A stretch of 64,000 nucleotides of DNA. It comes from Argopecten irradians (lineage: Eukaryota > Mollusca > Bivalvia > Pectinida > Pectinidae). The DNA lies in the NCBI RefSeq assembly GCF_041381155.1, contig NC_091147.1:28803349-28867348 (forward strand), read 5' to 3'. Of this stretch, positions 1-12,100 are shown piece after piece. Below the pieces are notes generated by a model. The model was given only the letters and a program-made list of their open reading frames with translations, was not told the origin of the DNA and did no database searches. A program made the translations under genes and the position numbers. Numbering within the stretch: the stretch's first letter is position 1; each line of letters begins with the position of its first letter.

Positions 1-833
1 GAGTAGTACTTGCTGTACATGTATATGTGGTTACTGATGTGACGGAATCATATTTGAATTTCTTTTGTTTTCGGTGTGGTTTTAAAGAAATGTAAAAAAT
101 GGAAATTCATCTGCACAAAAATCTTTGCCGTTCACTGTCCGCCAGAAATTCAGTAAATAAACATTTTAAATCTGTATTGGACAGATCAACTGGTATTTGT
201 ATTTTCAGCAATTATTTCATTATGCTTTTACATGTATCGAGCCTTTACTGTAGTAGACTGAATTATAATGATTAATTCTAATAGATTTTAAAACATCAAA
301 ATCGAATCGTACTCCCATCATAAATCTCGAAGAAGCGGTTTAGTTTTAGTACACTCAGATTTTTGTGCTATATCTCCATAACATATAAAGTGTATTCAAA
401 CTAATGCTTAAAGATGCTCCATCGCCGACAGAACATAAACGATACACATCAGTTGAAAGACAACTAATGTATAATCGCGTTTATGTGTCTAATTAACACA
501 AAAAATACATATGAAATCATTCATTTTCCTATTGTTGCATGCATAACCAGTACTATTTCATATACGACATTGTGCCATGGAGTGTTTTTTCGGGACGCGA
601 TGAATAAGTTTTAATATTTTTATCATGAATTAGAATAAGAAACTCAAACTTTTCAATGGTGGTAATGGTGTTAAGTAAGTAACTTTTGTAACCGAAGAAA
701 AATACTAATCTGTCTGGTCCTGTTTTGATAGAGAAAACATATCATTTGTCGGCGGTGGAGTGCCTTGAAATAACTGATAGTATTTAATCTATTACAACAG
801 CATATTGCTAAGAAAAGAATTCGTATATATACG
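1..833. other. AT-rich intergenic DNA, no gene seen
   Basis: No reading frame with recognisable protein similarity, no RNA gene and no tandem array was seen. The stretch ends at the first fold-back palindrome. Confidence 0.6.
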
Positions 834-976
834 ATCTTACATGGGTGTTCATTTCATATGAAATTTTATGAAACGAGTCTAAGAAGTTTTTATTTTTGCG
901 AGCCTTGGCGAGCAAAAATTAAAACTTCGAGACAAGTTTCATAAAATCTCACATGAAATGAACACAAATTTAAGAT
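834..976. repeat. Fold-back palindrome H1 (MITE-like)
   Basis: The left arm begins atcttacatgggtgttcatt and is matched by the reverse complement of the right arm, which ends aatgaacacaaatttaagat. The arms are about 60 bp with scattered mismatches. The centre reads gcgagccttggcgagc, itself nearly palindromic. No coding capacity. It is most likely a non-autonomous fold-back DNA element; the family is not recognised. Confidence 0.75.
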
Positions 977-1182
977 ACTTTTTCTCACATAACTACAACT
1001 ACCTACATAACAAAGAATTTCACATCAAAATGTATTCCTAAATTCCAGTGGAGGCCGCAATTTTGTCCCGCTATCCTCGTTATCCTGACGTCACGTAGTT
1101 TTTCCTGACGTCATTTTATTGTATCCGTCTGAAGTCACAACAGATTTGCAGCTAATGAAAATCGCTCTAGGTCATATTACAC

Positions 1183-1348
1183 TAGTTAAGCATTGATGTC
1201 ACTATTTTTTAATTTCATCGGGGTATGAAAAAAAAATTGTTTGCAAACTGTGTGAATCCGCGTAGCGGATTCTCATAAAAGTTTGCAAAAGATTTTTTTT
1301 TTCATAACCCGATAAAATTAAAAAATAGTGACATCAATACTTACAATT
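1183..1348. repeat. Fold-back palindrome H2 (MITE-like)
   Basis: Arms of about 70 bp pair, with attgatgtcactatttttta on the left and its complement near 1320-1337 on the right. The apex is an almost perfect short hairpin, gaatccgcgtagcggattc (8-bp stem, 3-nt loop). Different in sequence from H1 but with the same architecture. Confidence 0.78.
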
Positions 1349-1769
1349 AATTTTATACTATATTTGATAAAAATGAAGTATGTTTAAATGTAACATTATA
1401 GTGGTTTTTCAAGGGTTTCTTTTTTCCGAATCAATACGCAACGTCAACATTTCTATTGTGACGTCACGATACGTCGGTGTTTCGCACCATTCTCGATTTT
1501 TTTCCATAGTGGTATGCAAAAAAAATATTGGCCAATCAGAACCAGATTTGGTATGAAAACAAAGAAAAATTAATTATTGACATATGAAAAAATATTGCAC
1601 AGGCGAATCACTGGATATCAGGCGAATTATGTGATAAATTACCATGTAATCTAGGGATGTCTTCCTATTGATTTACCTATGAAGGATTGACATATAGATT
1701 TCTATTGGAATGTAGCACTATTGAGGTATAAAGCCGAACCTGGTCGTCATGGTTATTACTTAGCAACAA
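1349..1769. other. Intergenic DNA, no gene seen
   Basis: AT-rich sequence with one TGACGTCA palindrome near 1461 and nothing else that I can support. Confidence 0.5.
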
Positions 1770-1932
1770 CGACGTAATATACAGTTGTTGACTTGGGGTG
1801 ACGGCAACAGATGATTTGTTGGACCCGAAGATAAACTCTGCCCGAGGCCAAAGGCTGAGGGCAACAGTTTGTCTGAGGGTCCAACAAATCATCTGTTGCC
1901 CGAAAGCCCAGTCGATAACTGTTTGTTATACC
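1770..1932. repeat. Fold-back palindrome H3 (MITE-like)
   Basis: The left arm ggcaacagatgatttgttgg (from about 1803) pairs with ccaacaaatcatctgttgcc (about 1881-1900). The outer arm extends to acagttgttgac / gtcgataactgt. The apex contains gcccgaggccaaaggctgag. Short frames crossing it on the minus strand are by-products of the palindrome. Confidence 0.78.
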
Positions 1933-2356
1933 CCATTGTGATGTCAATCCGGTCCAACAGCACATTTTAACTGTCGATTTTAACAGCTCTTTGGACCGCT
2001 TGACAGAACAGTTCATTTATTGGTATTTCTGTCAATAGATTTTATATAGAAACTTTTTTTTTATATTTTTGAAACAATATACAGTATGAACGGGAAACTT
2101 ATTACAATACGTCGCCTACGTCTAAAACAGAATTGATAAGATAATTGGCTATTTAATTCAAAGACTAAAAAATTATAATGTTTTGATCAATAAAAGTAAT
2201 TAACTACATTTTGAATTGAAAATAATATTGAGTCAATACTTAAAATGTATTCATGAAAGTTCTATAAGTTTTTGTGGGATAAATAGGCCATTGACGTTTG
2301 ACATCGATTTATGATGGATAGCATTAGGTACGTATTGTAGGCCTAAATAAATAATT
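1933..2356. other. Intergenic DNA, no gene seen
   Basis: AT-rich, no recognisable gene, RNA or array. Confidence 0.5.
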
Positions 2357-2646
2357 ATAGTCAAACCTGTCGGACCACTGAAGGGAAGACAGAAAAACGG
2401 TCACTGTAGACAGATTGCCTTTATAAACAGGTTGAGGTTTTCGTGCCAACCAGCCAGCCAGTAAATATACCAGAACTATATTAATGCAAAATAGACCTGT
2501 TTTAGGATATTTATATATATATATATATTACCATGCATCATTTAATTATGTAAATACATGTCCGTGATTTGTGTTTGTATTATTTTTTTCGTTATAGACA
2601 CGCGGTTTTTATATACAGGTGGTCGTTAGAGTAGGTTTGCTGTAGT
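2357..2646. mobile_element. Mariner-like MITE
   Basis: The left end (about 2360) reads gtcaaacctgtcggaccact. The right end, read as its complement, is cagcaaacctactctaacga, so the termini are imperfect inverted repeats next to TA, as in Tc1/mariner non-autonomous elements. The segment 2365-2475 recurs in direct orientation at 62252-62366 with high similarity, which shows that it is a dispersed family. No transposase is encoded. Confidence 0.6.
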
Positions 2647-3440
2647 AAAACATTTTATGAAACATATCCAAAATGATTTGACTAGTAATGCAATACTTAT
2701 ACGTCTTCGCTGATTCAAAACTGAGAACGATATTCTAACACTGTTGATTGTTGGTTAAATAGTAAACAAAATAAATCTGAAATAATTATTTCCTTCCCAA
2801 TTCTTTGTTCTTTATCTAATTTTATTTTTTCTCTCCCTCCTCCCTCTCTATAAATATCCAAACAATGTAATCATACTAATGAAAGAATGACAGAGTGATT
2901 GATGTGAATCGAAGATAACTTTATATATATTCATATTTCATGATTATGTGCTGAATATAAAATTGATATATTGTTTGGAAAAAAAAAGAAAACAGAAAAA
3001 AAAATGAAAAATTCTGAACACTTGTAGTTCATGCGTCCATACCCAAGTCTTTTGTATTTCCTGAGCAAATCTAGGCAGACTCTTATTACCGATATTCTTC
3101 CGTCGGGATCACAAAATGTTGTAAAAATTGAACTGCATTCAGTTGGCCAATGTGGGAGTATGAATGCCAACTGGTGTAACGTTTCGCCCACTAGACGGTC
3201 ACGTTAAATTTGTATTCTCGCTGTACCACTGTTCCAATAGTTTATATTGCACAAATAACCAAGAGTTTAATTAAGTTTCAATATTTAATGAGTATTTGCA
3301 TATGAAATTATATATTAACAATAGATGATAAACACTAGCAGTCATACACTCTCATTGAGTCACATACAGAAAGTATATTATTATAGAAATTATTTATGTT
3401 GACTACTAAATATTACAAAGAGAATGCTAGAATATTGTAT
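2647..3440. other. Intergenic DNA, no gene seen
   Basis: AT-rich. Short minus-strand frames have low-complexity, unrecognisable translations and are not supported as genes. Confidence 0.5.
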
Positions 3441-3592
3441 AGAGAATAAACGGTTAGTATCTAACAATACGAGGTTTATTTTGGTGCAAGACTTAGGAAA
3501 GCCGAGATGACGAGGTTTTGCCGAGTTATCTCGGCTTTCCGTGTCGAGCACCAAAATAAACCTTGTATTGTTAGATACTAACCGTGTATTCT
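3441..3592. repeat. Fold-back palindrome H4 (MITE-like)
   Basis: The left arm cggttagtatctaacaatac (3451-3470) pairs with gtattgttagatactaaccg (3565-3584). The inner stem has gaaagccgagat against atctcggctttc around an asymmetric apex. The whole unit would extrude as a long cruciform. Confidence 0.8.
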
Positions 3593-5873
3593 GTTTATCC
3601 TGCAACCATTATGACATTCAAAACGAAAGCAAAATGTCAGTTATTTTCTTAGTTTCGATCGAAGAGAGACGCTTCTTTGATGCGGAGGATAAGATTTATT
3701 TATGAATGAACCGAACGAGAATGTACTCATTTTTACTACCGCATTCGCGACCAGTACCAGTAATTATATTCCGCAAAGCGCGAGCGTTATATATAAGAAA
3801 AAAGTTCCAATACAGGAGTTCCAAATCTTGGCGGAACGAACCAAGCTCACATACTGACTTTCATACAGAGAATAATGTATGCAGTTTATACGTTAAATAC
3901 AGTAATCTTCGCTAATACAATATGCGAAGTTGATCATAACAACGCCAGGAATACAAATAATCGACCCTGGAACCGTGTATATAAAATTACAGGTAAATAT
4001 TGACATAAAACATAGTGCCAGTCGCCGACCTAGTTTGCGCTGTTTACATGTGTTATAGTTCAATCTTATAGCGTCTCTTACTCGCAATAATATGATGTAA
4101 AGATAAATATGATAAATTATTACTATTTACATTGTGAATATAAAGATCTACAATCGATCATATATTATATCATTAGAAACGATATATGATAAATGTACAT
4201 GTTTATGCTACTATACAATGATAGGTGAAATATGGATTAGTAAATTAGAAACGGTATACACAATGTAATTCACTATTTGCAATAACAATTATCAGTTTAT
4301 TGTGAATGGATATGGATGACTGAGAGGGAATAAGGAGTAAATGATGAATGCATCTGCAACTAATATGAAAGAGGTGAAAGTTTGAGTGCAAGATTAGAAT
4401 AATCTATTTAAATATGGAAATTGGTGAGAGAGAGGCCTTCTTTGAAATGAAAATATTGTTATTTATTTGTATGTCTATTGAATTATTTTTTTGGGGGTGG
4501 GGGGGGTGGGGGGGGGGGGGGGGGGGGGGCAACCAAACGGTCATAACACAGCGAGGACCGTTACACTGGACAGCGAAAAATCCAACATGAAGCGCTAGCT
4601 CTCTTCATTAAATTTGCCGCTGTCCAGTTGACACTTTCATACAATTTACTCCCATGATTGCCAACCGAATGCAATTCAATGCTTATATTTATATTCAATT
4701 TGTTTTATGATGTATATACAATGAATAAAAAAATCATTTTTGCCAAGAATGGAACAGCCATTTGAACAACCATTTTCCTTGATTTTGTCGAACGTCAATT
4801 ATGACGTCACAACGATAGCGACGTCATTATAAGCGTATAAACTGATGAATGCCAAATGGGCCTGGTAAGGTTACACAGTAGGATAGTGAAAATATAAATA
4901 TGATATTTCGTGAATCTCGGGTAGAATATTCTTGATATCTACAAATAAAAGAGTATTTTTCTCTCATAGATCGTCGTTTTATTTCAATTTTACAAAATTC
5001 AATAATGAAATACCGCCATTTTGAAATTAAGTTCGAAGAATACCGTGGCGGCAAGTCAAAACTCCATACATGAAATTTGTGATATTTTATACACAAACCC
5101 CGTTGTTTGCATCCTTTATAGAAACCCCAGCCAAGTTTCTGAAACAAAAAACTGAGAAATCGTGACGTCACAAAGCTGTATTGTAGGGATATGTAATACA
5201 GCCTTAGGCGATATGAGTGTATTGTATGATAAATGTACATATACCAGCCAGTATTGCACCCGTAGGTATGAGAGAATAAGTTGAATTGTCGGCCCATTGA
5301 ATGGCTCATTGACTCTCGCTGATGGTCTATAACTGTATAAAATATATCTTATTTCCTCTGCAAATGAATTACCAATAACCGACGTGTTATTTTAGAAACT
5401 CTTATAATGATTTGGTTATTTAATGATTTAAGTAATTGATAACTAATTTACATTACCAGCTTGATTATACAATCCACTTAACTTTCCGTCATAAATAATG
5501 ATATATCCTCCTCTTGATTTACCGTTTGAGATATTACTTATTAACCTAATAGAGGTTCTAACAATGTGGCCTCTCAAGTGACCTCTCCAGTCCTCACAAA
5601 CATCTATATACGTCATACCTATCAACCGCGAGCAGGCTGCCATTGTTTGCGAAAAACATTCTGAACATAACACAACAATAAGTTGTGAATAGTAACATAG
5701 ATTGGAAATTAACTCGCTCTCTCGTTATAACTCTCCAATACCTTTTTATAATTGTTGATCGAACAAGGAGATCTGGCCATTCTAGCTCCGGAATATTGAT
5801 CGGCATTATTTCATCACAGTGAATTGGTCAGGCATGTCAGAATGGTAAACTATAGTCTCGTGTAAATAGAGGA
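3593..5873. other. Gene-free AT-rich stretch
   Basis: No supported gene. A 160-codon minus-strand frame at 4827-5309 was examined and has no recognisable motif. The stretch contains the poly-G tract listed separately and two TGACGTCA-type palindromes near 4801 and 5163. Confidence 0.5.
4493..4529 (+). repeat. Poly-G tract
   Basis: Thirty-seven bases, all G apart from two T. It can form a quadruplex and is prone to length errors in assembly. Confidence 0.95.
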
Positions 5874-6012
5874 TATTACATGAAGGACTATGTGATATGA
5901 AATTTATCAAACAAGTTCAAGAATTTGATATGCCACGAGCCTTTATGCGAGTGACATATCAGATTATTTAACGAGTTTGATAAATTCCATATCACATCTT
6001 CATGAGTGTAAG
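5874..6012. repeat. Fold-back palindrome H5 (MITE-like)
   Basis: The left arm tgtgatatgaaatttatcaa (from 5891) pairs with the complement of ttgataaattccatatcaca (5977-5996). The apex reads ccacgagcctttatgcgagt, resembling the apices of H1 and H3. No coding capacity. Confidence 0.78.
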
Positions 6013-6116
6013 ATTCTAATCATCATATAACTTTAATTTATAGAGATATAAGCAAATCTTTAAGTTTGCACTCCAGATTTCGTCTCTACATCAAACAGTA
6101 GAAATCCGGCTCGGAT

Positions 6117-7345
6117 ACCTTCTACCCCTACCCTTCAGCTTCTACGCCTACCCTGTACCTTCTATCCCTACCTTGTACCTTCTACCCCTACCCTGCACCT
6201 TCTACCCCTACCCTGCACCTTCTACCCCTACCCCGCACCTTCTACCCCTACCCTGGACCTTCTACCCCTACCCTGCACCTTCTACCCCTACTCTGGACCC
6301 TCTACCCCTACCCCGCACCTTCTACCCCTACCCTGGACCCTCTACCCCTACCCCGCACCTTCTACCCCTACCCTGGACCCTCTACCCCTACCATGCACCT
6401 TCTACCCCTACTCTGGACCCTCTACCCCTACCCTGCACCTTCTACCCCTACCCCGCACCTTCTACCCCTACACTGCACCTTCTATCCCTACACTGCACCT
6501 TCTTCGCCTTACCATGCACCTTCTACCCCTACCCTGCACCTTCTACTCTTACACTGCACCTTCTTCGCCTTACCAAGCACCTTCTACCCCTACACTGGAC
6601 CCTCTACCCCTACCCTGCACCTTCTACCCTTACACTGCACTTTCTTCGCCTTACCATGCACCTTCTACCCCTACCCTGGACCCTATACCCCTACCATGCA
6701 CCTTCTACCCCTACCCTGCACCTTCTACCCCTACCATGCACCTTCTACCCCTACCCTGGACCCTCTACCCCTACCATGCACCTTCTACCCCTACCCTGCA
6801 CCTTCTACCCCTACCCTGGACCTTCTACCCCTACACTGGACCCTCTACCCATACCCTGCACCTTCTACCCTTACACTGCACTTTCTTCGCCTTACCATGC
6901 ACCTTCTACCCCTACCCTGGACCCTCTACCCCTACCATGCACCTTCTACCCCTACCCTGGACCCTCTACCCCTACCCTGCACCTTCTACCCTTACACTGC
7001 ACCTTCTTCGCCTTACCATGCACCTTCTACCCCTACCCTGGACCCTCTACCCATACCTTGTATCTTCTACTCCCTTCCCTGCATCTTCCACCCCTAACCA
7101 GTACCGTCTACCACTACTCTGTACCCTTTACCGCTATGATCTGCCTTCTACCCCCTACCATGTACAACACTCCTCCCTATACTCCACATTCTAGCCCCGA
7201 TCTTTACCATCTATCCCTATCCATGGGCCGTTACCCTCTAAATTATACCCGTAACCTTCTACACTGTAACTCTTACCCTGTACCCCTAGCCTCTACCCTC
7301 TATCTATACCTAACCTATACCTCCTACCATGCACCTCATGTACAT
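6117..7345. repeat. 20-bp minisatellite (C-rich + strand)
   Basis: Tandem units of consensus cttctacccctaccctgcac run with little variation to about 7060 and then decay to about 7345. Variants include ccctgga for ccctgca and an expanded unit containing ttcttcgcctta. Because the 20-bp period is not a multiple of three, all three + frames are open and encode the same 20-residue cycle rich in Pro, Tyr and Thr. The long frames here (up to 392 codons) are therefore not evidence of a gene. The minus strand carries GGGTAGGGGTAG blocks suited to G-quadruplexes. Confidence 0.93.
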
Positions 7346-7465
7346 GTCTAGCTTACATCACGAAAGTTCATACATTTCCCTTGAAGGCTGGTTTATATGT
7401 TGTGTTGAAGTGTGTGGCAGTGTCTTACTCCTTACACATTCTTTGTAATACAATCTAACTCGTTT

Positions 7466-7733
7466 TTATGAAGTACACGAGAAAGAAAGTGTCACAAAGG
7501 TTCCCTGCAAATTTGACAATATTTCAAATACCAAAAGGAGAATAACGGCCTGTAATAATATAGCAATAATCCCGATTATCCAACTTAACCCCATAGTTGT
7601 TGATATTTTTAGAAAAATAATGGCATTACTCTTATCAGAATTTGAAGCGACGGATGTCGAAGAGATATAATGAATAATGGATATCAATAAATAATTATTT
7701 CCACATAGAAGCAGAAATATTGGGATCACAAAC
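7466..7733 (-). CDS. Class B (methuselah/adhesion-like) GPCR, 3' exon with TM5-TM7
   Basis: The minus-strand translation starts FVIPIFLLLCGNNYLLI (TM5) and continues through a short loop to LKISTTMGLSWIIGIIA (TM6). It then has FEILSNLQGTFVTLSF (TM7) and a very short tail ending at a stop. The order of TM6 with K-x5-GL-W and TM7 with NLQG is characteristic of secretin/adhesion/methuselah receptors (Pfam 7tm_2 type), which are plasma-membrane receptors. It joins the exon at 7784-8142 either through a candidate 50-nt intron (7734-7783) or across a frameshift. The ligand and exact subfamily cannot be given. It lies downstream of the TM1 and TM2-TM4 exons on the same strand. Confidence 0.72.
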
Positions 7734-7783
7734 CTGCACAACAGAACGTATATATTTGAAAGAAAACATCTATATGTCCATAC
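7734..7783 (-). other. Candidate 50-nt micro-intron in the GPCR gene
   Basis: On the minus strand the segment begins GTATGG after ...GAGAAATG and ends ttctgttgtgcag before GTTTGTGATCC. Removing it joins CLEPNEKW to FVIPIFLLLC, the normal spacing between the second extracellular loop and TM5 in class B receptors. Without it the TM4 frame stops shortly after. Fifty nucleotides is near the lower limit for metazoan introns, so a simple frameshift is the alternative. Confidence 0.45.
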
Positions 7784-8142
7784 CATTTCTCGTTCGGTTC
7801 CAAGCAAACATTTGTTATCTTGGTACACACAATTTCAGCAAATGGTAATGCAAATCCAATTAATATATATTTTAGTGATTTTTTCAATTTTTCTGATTTG
7901 GTATATGTTTTCGTGCATTTTAAATCTGTATTTAGACGATACGAACAGAGAAACATGAATACAAAAGTGCCTAACCATATGAAGTGCTGAATAATACCAA
8001 CCCATTCACATTCATTCTCAGAAATTTCAAATACAGACACATGTAAAAAGCTTACCTGGGCTAAGAGTAAAAGTACTACAAGTACAATAACACCAGGGCT
8101 GTATAGATGTATAGTACTAGGCTTACCTTGTGTAGCCGCGGA
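7784..8142 (-). CDS. Class B GPCR exon with TM2-TM4
   Basis: The minus-strand frame reads ATQGKPSTIHLYSPG (first intracellular loop), then VIVLVVLLLLAQVSFL (TM2). Next are ECEWVGIIQHFIWLGTFVF (TM3 with the conserved loop-1/TM3 cysteine) and KKSLKYILIGFALPFAEIV (TM4). The last recognisable part is NVCLEPNEKW, a second extracellular loop with the partner cysteine. An in-frame stop just upstream of 8142 places the 5' splice boundary there, next to a cacagtag acceptor-like sequence. The frame runs past any internal ATG, so it is an internal exon with no start codon of its own. Family order is as known for 7tm_2; the exact join to the TM1 exon is not resolved. Confidence 0.72.
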
Positions 8143-8312
8143 CTACTGTGACATCACAAGACCACGTGACCGCCTAGCTCATTATCTCTGAACCGTAGTC
8201 GACACTACCCGTAAATCACGACCAAAACCAACCGATAGCGCTAAAAGCTAGGCGATTCGTTGGGTGGGACTTAATTTTTCATTCATCCAAAGCAATATCC
8301 TGGCATATTATC

Positions 8313-8345
<33 letters not shown>

Positions 8346-8704
8346 GCTGCACAAATCCTTTAATCCAGTGTTTGCTCTGTTTCTCGTTTAGATATATATC
8401 TGTTTGTGTATATAACAAAGTTCACACTTTTCAACCATTATATGACATACTCGTCTATACTGTGCGCGAAATACGGGACAAAGTATAATACAATAAAAGA
8501 TCAATTTTGCTTCTACCCATTGGTGAAACACTCTACTGTTCCGTGGGCAACTTGTATATTTGGATTTTTGGCCGTGATTTTAACACCGAGCAAAGATTTA
8601 TCACGTACGCACCCCCAGACGAGATTTTTCTATGTAAAAGAAGCGTTTCCACAAGCGTAAATAGCGTAGCCCGGTTTGTACGATTAGCCCCGGTGAATAT
8701 CCGT
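8143..8704 (-). other. Probable GPCR intron with poly-A tract
   Basis: Lies between the TM1 and TM2 exons. It contains a 29-base A run at 8313-8341. No other feature is supported. Plus-strand frames of 71-84 codons here have no recognisable content. Confidence 0.5.
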
Positions 8705-9044
8705 CACGTAAAAATGGAATGAAACTGGGCCAGGAAATACACCAAACATGGTATTGAGACAGATAAACAAACTATGTTGATGATACCTCTGTAGGTGTCA
8801 ACATGGACTTTCTTTCCACGAACAAATTGATATTTTGAAAGCAATGTATCAACACATATAAAACAGTCACCGTTCGCTAGCACAATGTCTGAAGGATCTA
8901 TAGTAATTTCACCGACAGAGAAGTAAGCGTTAGTCAGTGACGCCATATTCGTGGAATGTATTTCCAATTCTTCACTGTTTGACTGATATCTGACATACTT
9001 CAGGGCGGGACAGTTTAATTCCTTACGGTCATCGTCAGACCTAG
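8705..9044 (-). CDS. Class B GPCR exon: end of ectodomain and TM1
   Basis: The minus-strand frame is open from about 9044 (next to a tctactag acceptor-like sequence). It reads ELNCPALKYVRYQSN, then a juxtamembrane segment with ANGDCFICVDTLL, and then RGIINIVCLSVSIPCLVYFL as TM1. The pattern of a Cys-containing ectodomain end, a short hydrophilic linker and TM1 fits methuselah-like and adhesion-like receptors. The frame ends at a stop just after FHSIFT, where a GTGACG donor-like sequence occurs. Upstream exons encoding the rest of the ectodomain are not recognised: the 66-bp satellite begins almost immediately upstream. The gene may be incomplete or its 5' part may lie beyond the array. Confidence 0.6.
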
Positions 9045-9119
9045 TAGATACAGTGGATTATTAACTGAAATATTTGTCTGACATGTCAGATCGCTTGTTT
9101 CAGTCTATCCGTCCTTCCG

Positions 9120-12100
9120 TCTATATGCCTATTTACAATGGCGAAGGTGTTGTTCACGAGACCGATAACGACACCTGTATACCGTTACCTAACGGTACAA
9201 CCAGTGCTAGATGTGTTGTTAACGTGACCGCTAACGGCACCTGTATACCGTTACCTAATGGTACCACCAGTGATAGAGGTGTTGTTAACGTGACCGCTAA
9301 CGGCACCTGTATACCGTTACCTAACGGTACAACCAGTGCTAGATGTGTTGTTAACGTGACCGCTAACGGCACCTGTATACCGTTACTTAATGGTACCACC
9401 AGTGAAAGGGGTGTTGTTAACGTGACCTCTAACGGCACCTGTATACCGTTACCTAACGGTACCACCAGTGATAGAGGTGTTGTTAACGTGACCGCTAACG
9501 ACACCTGTATACCGTTACCTAACGGTACCACCAGTGATAGAGGTGTTGTTAACGTGACCGCTACCGGCACCTGTATACCGTTACCTAACGGTACCACCAG
9601 TGATAGAGGTGTTGTTAACGTGACAACTAACGACATCTGAATTCCGTTACCTAACGGTACAACCAGTGCTAGATGTGTTGTTAACGTGACCGCTAACGGC
9701 ACCTGTATACCGTTACTTAATGGTACCACCAGTGATAGGGGTGTTGTTAACGTGACCTCTAACGGCACCTGTATACCGTTACCTAACGGTACCACCAGTG
9801 ATAGAGGTGTTGTTAACGTGACCGCTAACGACACCTGTATACCGTTACCTAACGGTACCACCAGTGATAGAGGTGTTGTTAACGTGACCGCTACCGGCAC
9901 CTGTATACCGTTACCTAACGGTACCACTAGTGATAGAGGTGTTGTTAACGTGACAACTAACGACATCTGTATACCGTTACCTAACGGTACCACCAGTGAT
10001 AGAGGTGTTGTTAACGTGACAACTAACGACATCTGTATACCGTTACCTAACGGTACCACCAGTGAAAGAGGTGTTGTTAACATGACCTCCAACGGCACCT
10101 GTATACCGTTACCTAACGGTACCACCAGTGATAGGGGTGTTGTTAACGTGACCGCTAACGACATCTGTATACCGTAACGTAATGGTACCACCAGTGAAAG
10201 AGGTTTTGTTAACGTGACCGCTACCGGCACCTGTATACCGTTACCTAACGGTACCACCAGTGATAGGGGCGTTGTTAACGTGACATTTAACGGCATCTGT
10301 ATACCGTTACCTAACGGTACCACCAGTGACAGGGGTGTTGTTAACGTGACCGCTAACGTCACCTGTATACCGTTACCTAACGGTACCACCAGTGAAACAG
10401 GTGTTGTTAAAGGCCCGCTAACGGCATCTGTATACCGTTACCTAACGGTACCACCAGTGATAGGGGTGTTGTTAACGTGACCTTTAACGGCATCTGTATA
10501 CCGTTACCTAACGGTACCACCAGTGAAACAGGTGTTGTTAAAGGCCCGCTAACGGCATCTGTATACCGTTACCTAACGGTACCACCAGTGATAGGGGTGT
10601 TGTTAACGTGACCTTTAACGGTACCACCAGTCATAGAGGTGTTGTTAACGTGACCGCTACCGGCACCTGTATACCGTTACCTAACGGTACCACCAGTGAT
10701 AGAGGTGTTGTTAACATGACCGCTAACGACACCTGTTTACAGTTACCTAACGTTACCACCACTGATAGGGGTGTTGTTAACGTGACCGCTAACGACACCT
10801 GTATATCGGAACCTAATGGTACCTACGAAGATAGGGAGTGTTGTTTACGTGACCGCTAACGGCACCTGTATACCGTTACCTTACGTTACCGCCAGTAAAA
10901 GAGGTGTTGTTAACGTGACCGTTAACAACACCTGTATATCGTTACCTAACGGTACCACCAGTGATAGGGGTGTTGTTAACGTGACCGCTAACGACACCTG
11001 TTTACCGTTACCTAACGTTACCACCAGTGATAGGGGTGTTGTTAACATGACCGATAACGGCACCTGTATACCGTTACCTAACAGTACCACCGAAGATAGG
11101 GAGTGTTGTTAACGTGACCCCAAACGGCATCTGTATATCGTTACCTAACGATACCACCAGTGATAGAGGTGTTGTTAACGTGACCGCTAACGACACCTGT
11201 TTACCGTTACCTAACGTTACCACCAGTGATACAGGTGTTGTTAACGGCCCGCTAACGGCACCTGTATACCGTTACCTAACAGTACCACCAGTGATAGGGG
11301 TGTTGTTAACGTGACCGATAACGACATCTGTATATCGTTACCTAACGGTACCACCAGTGATAGGGGTGTTGTTAACGTGACCACTAACGGCATCTGTATA
11401 CCGTTACCTAACGGTACCACCAGTGATAGAGGTGTTGTTAACGTGACCGATAACGACATCAGTATATCGTTACCTAACAGTACCACCGAAGATATAGAGT
11501 TTTGTTAACGTGACCACTAATGACACCTGTATACCGTTACCTAACGGTACCACCAGTGATAGAGGTGTTGTTAACGTGACCGCTAACGACACCTGTTTAC
11601 CGTTACCTAACGTTACCACCAGTGATAGGGGTGTTGTTAACGTGACCGATAACGGCACCTGTATACCGTTACCTAACAGTACCACCGAAGATAGGAAGTG
11701 TTGTTAACGTGACCCCAAACGACATCTGTATATCGTTACCTAACGATACCACCAGTGATAGAGGTGTTGTTAACGTGACTGCTAACGACACCTGTTTACC
11801 GTTACCTAACGTTACCACCAGTGATACAGGTGTTGTTAACGGCCCGCTAACAGCACCTGTATACCGTTACCTAACAGTACCACCGAATATAGGGAGTGTT
11901 GTTAACGTGACCACTAACGGCACTGTATACCGTTACCTAACGGTACCACCAGTGATAGGGGTGTTGTTAAAGTGACCGATAACGACATCTGTATATCGTT
12001 ACCTAACGGTACCACCAGTGATAGAGGTGTTGTTAACGTGACCGATAACGACATCTGTATATCGTTACCTAACAGTACCACCGAAGATAGAGAGTTTTGT

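Noticed and set aside
4827-5309. 160-codon minus-strand frame
   Set aside because: No domain, no conserved motif, AT-rich composition like its surroundings; most likely chance.
6173-7351. 392-codon + frame of Pro/Tyr/Thr repeats as a structural protein gene
   Set aside because: All three frames are open because of the 20-bp period; no start context, signal peptide or unique flanking domain.
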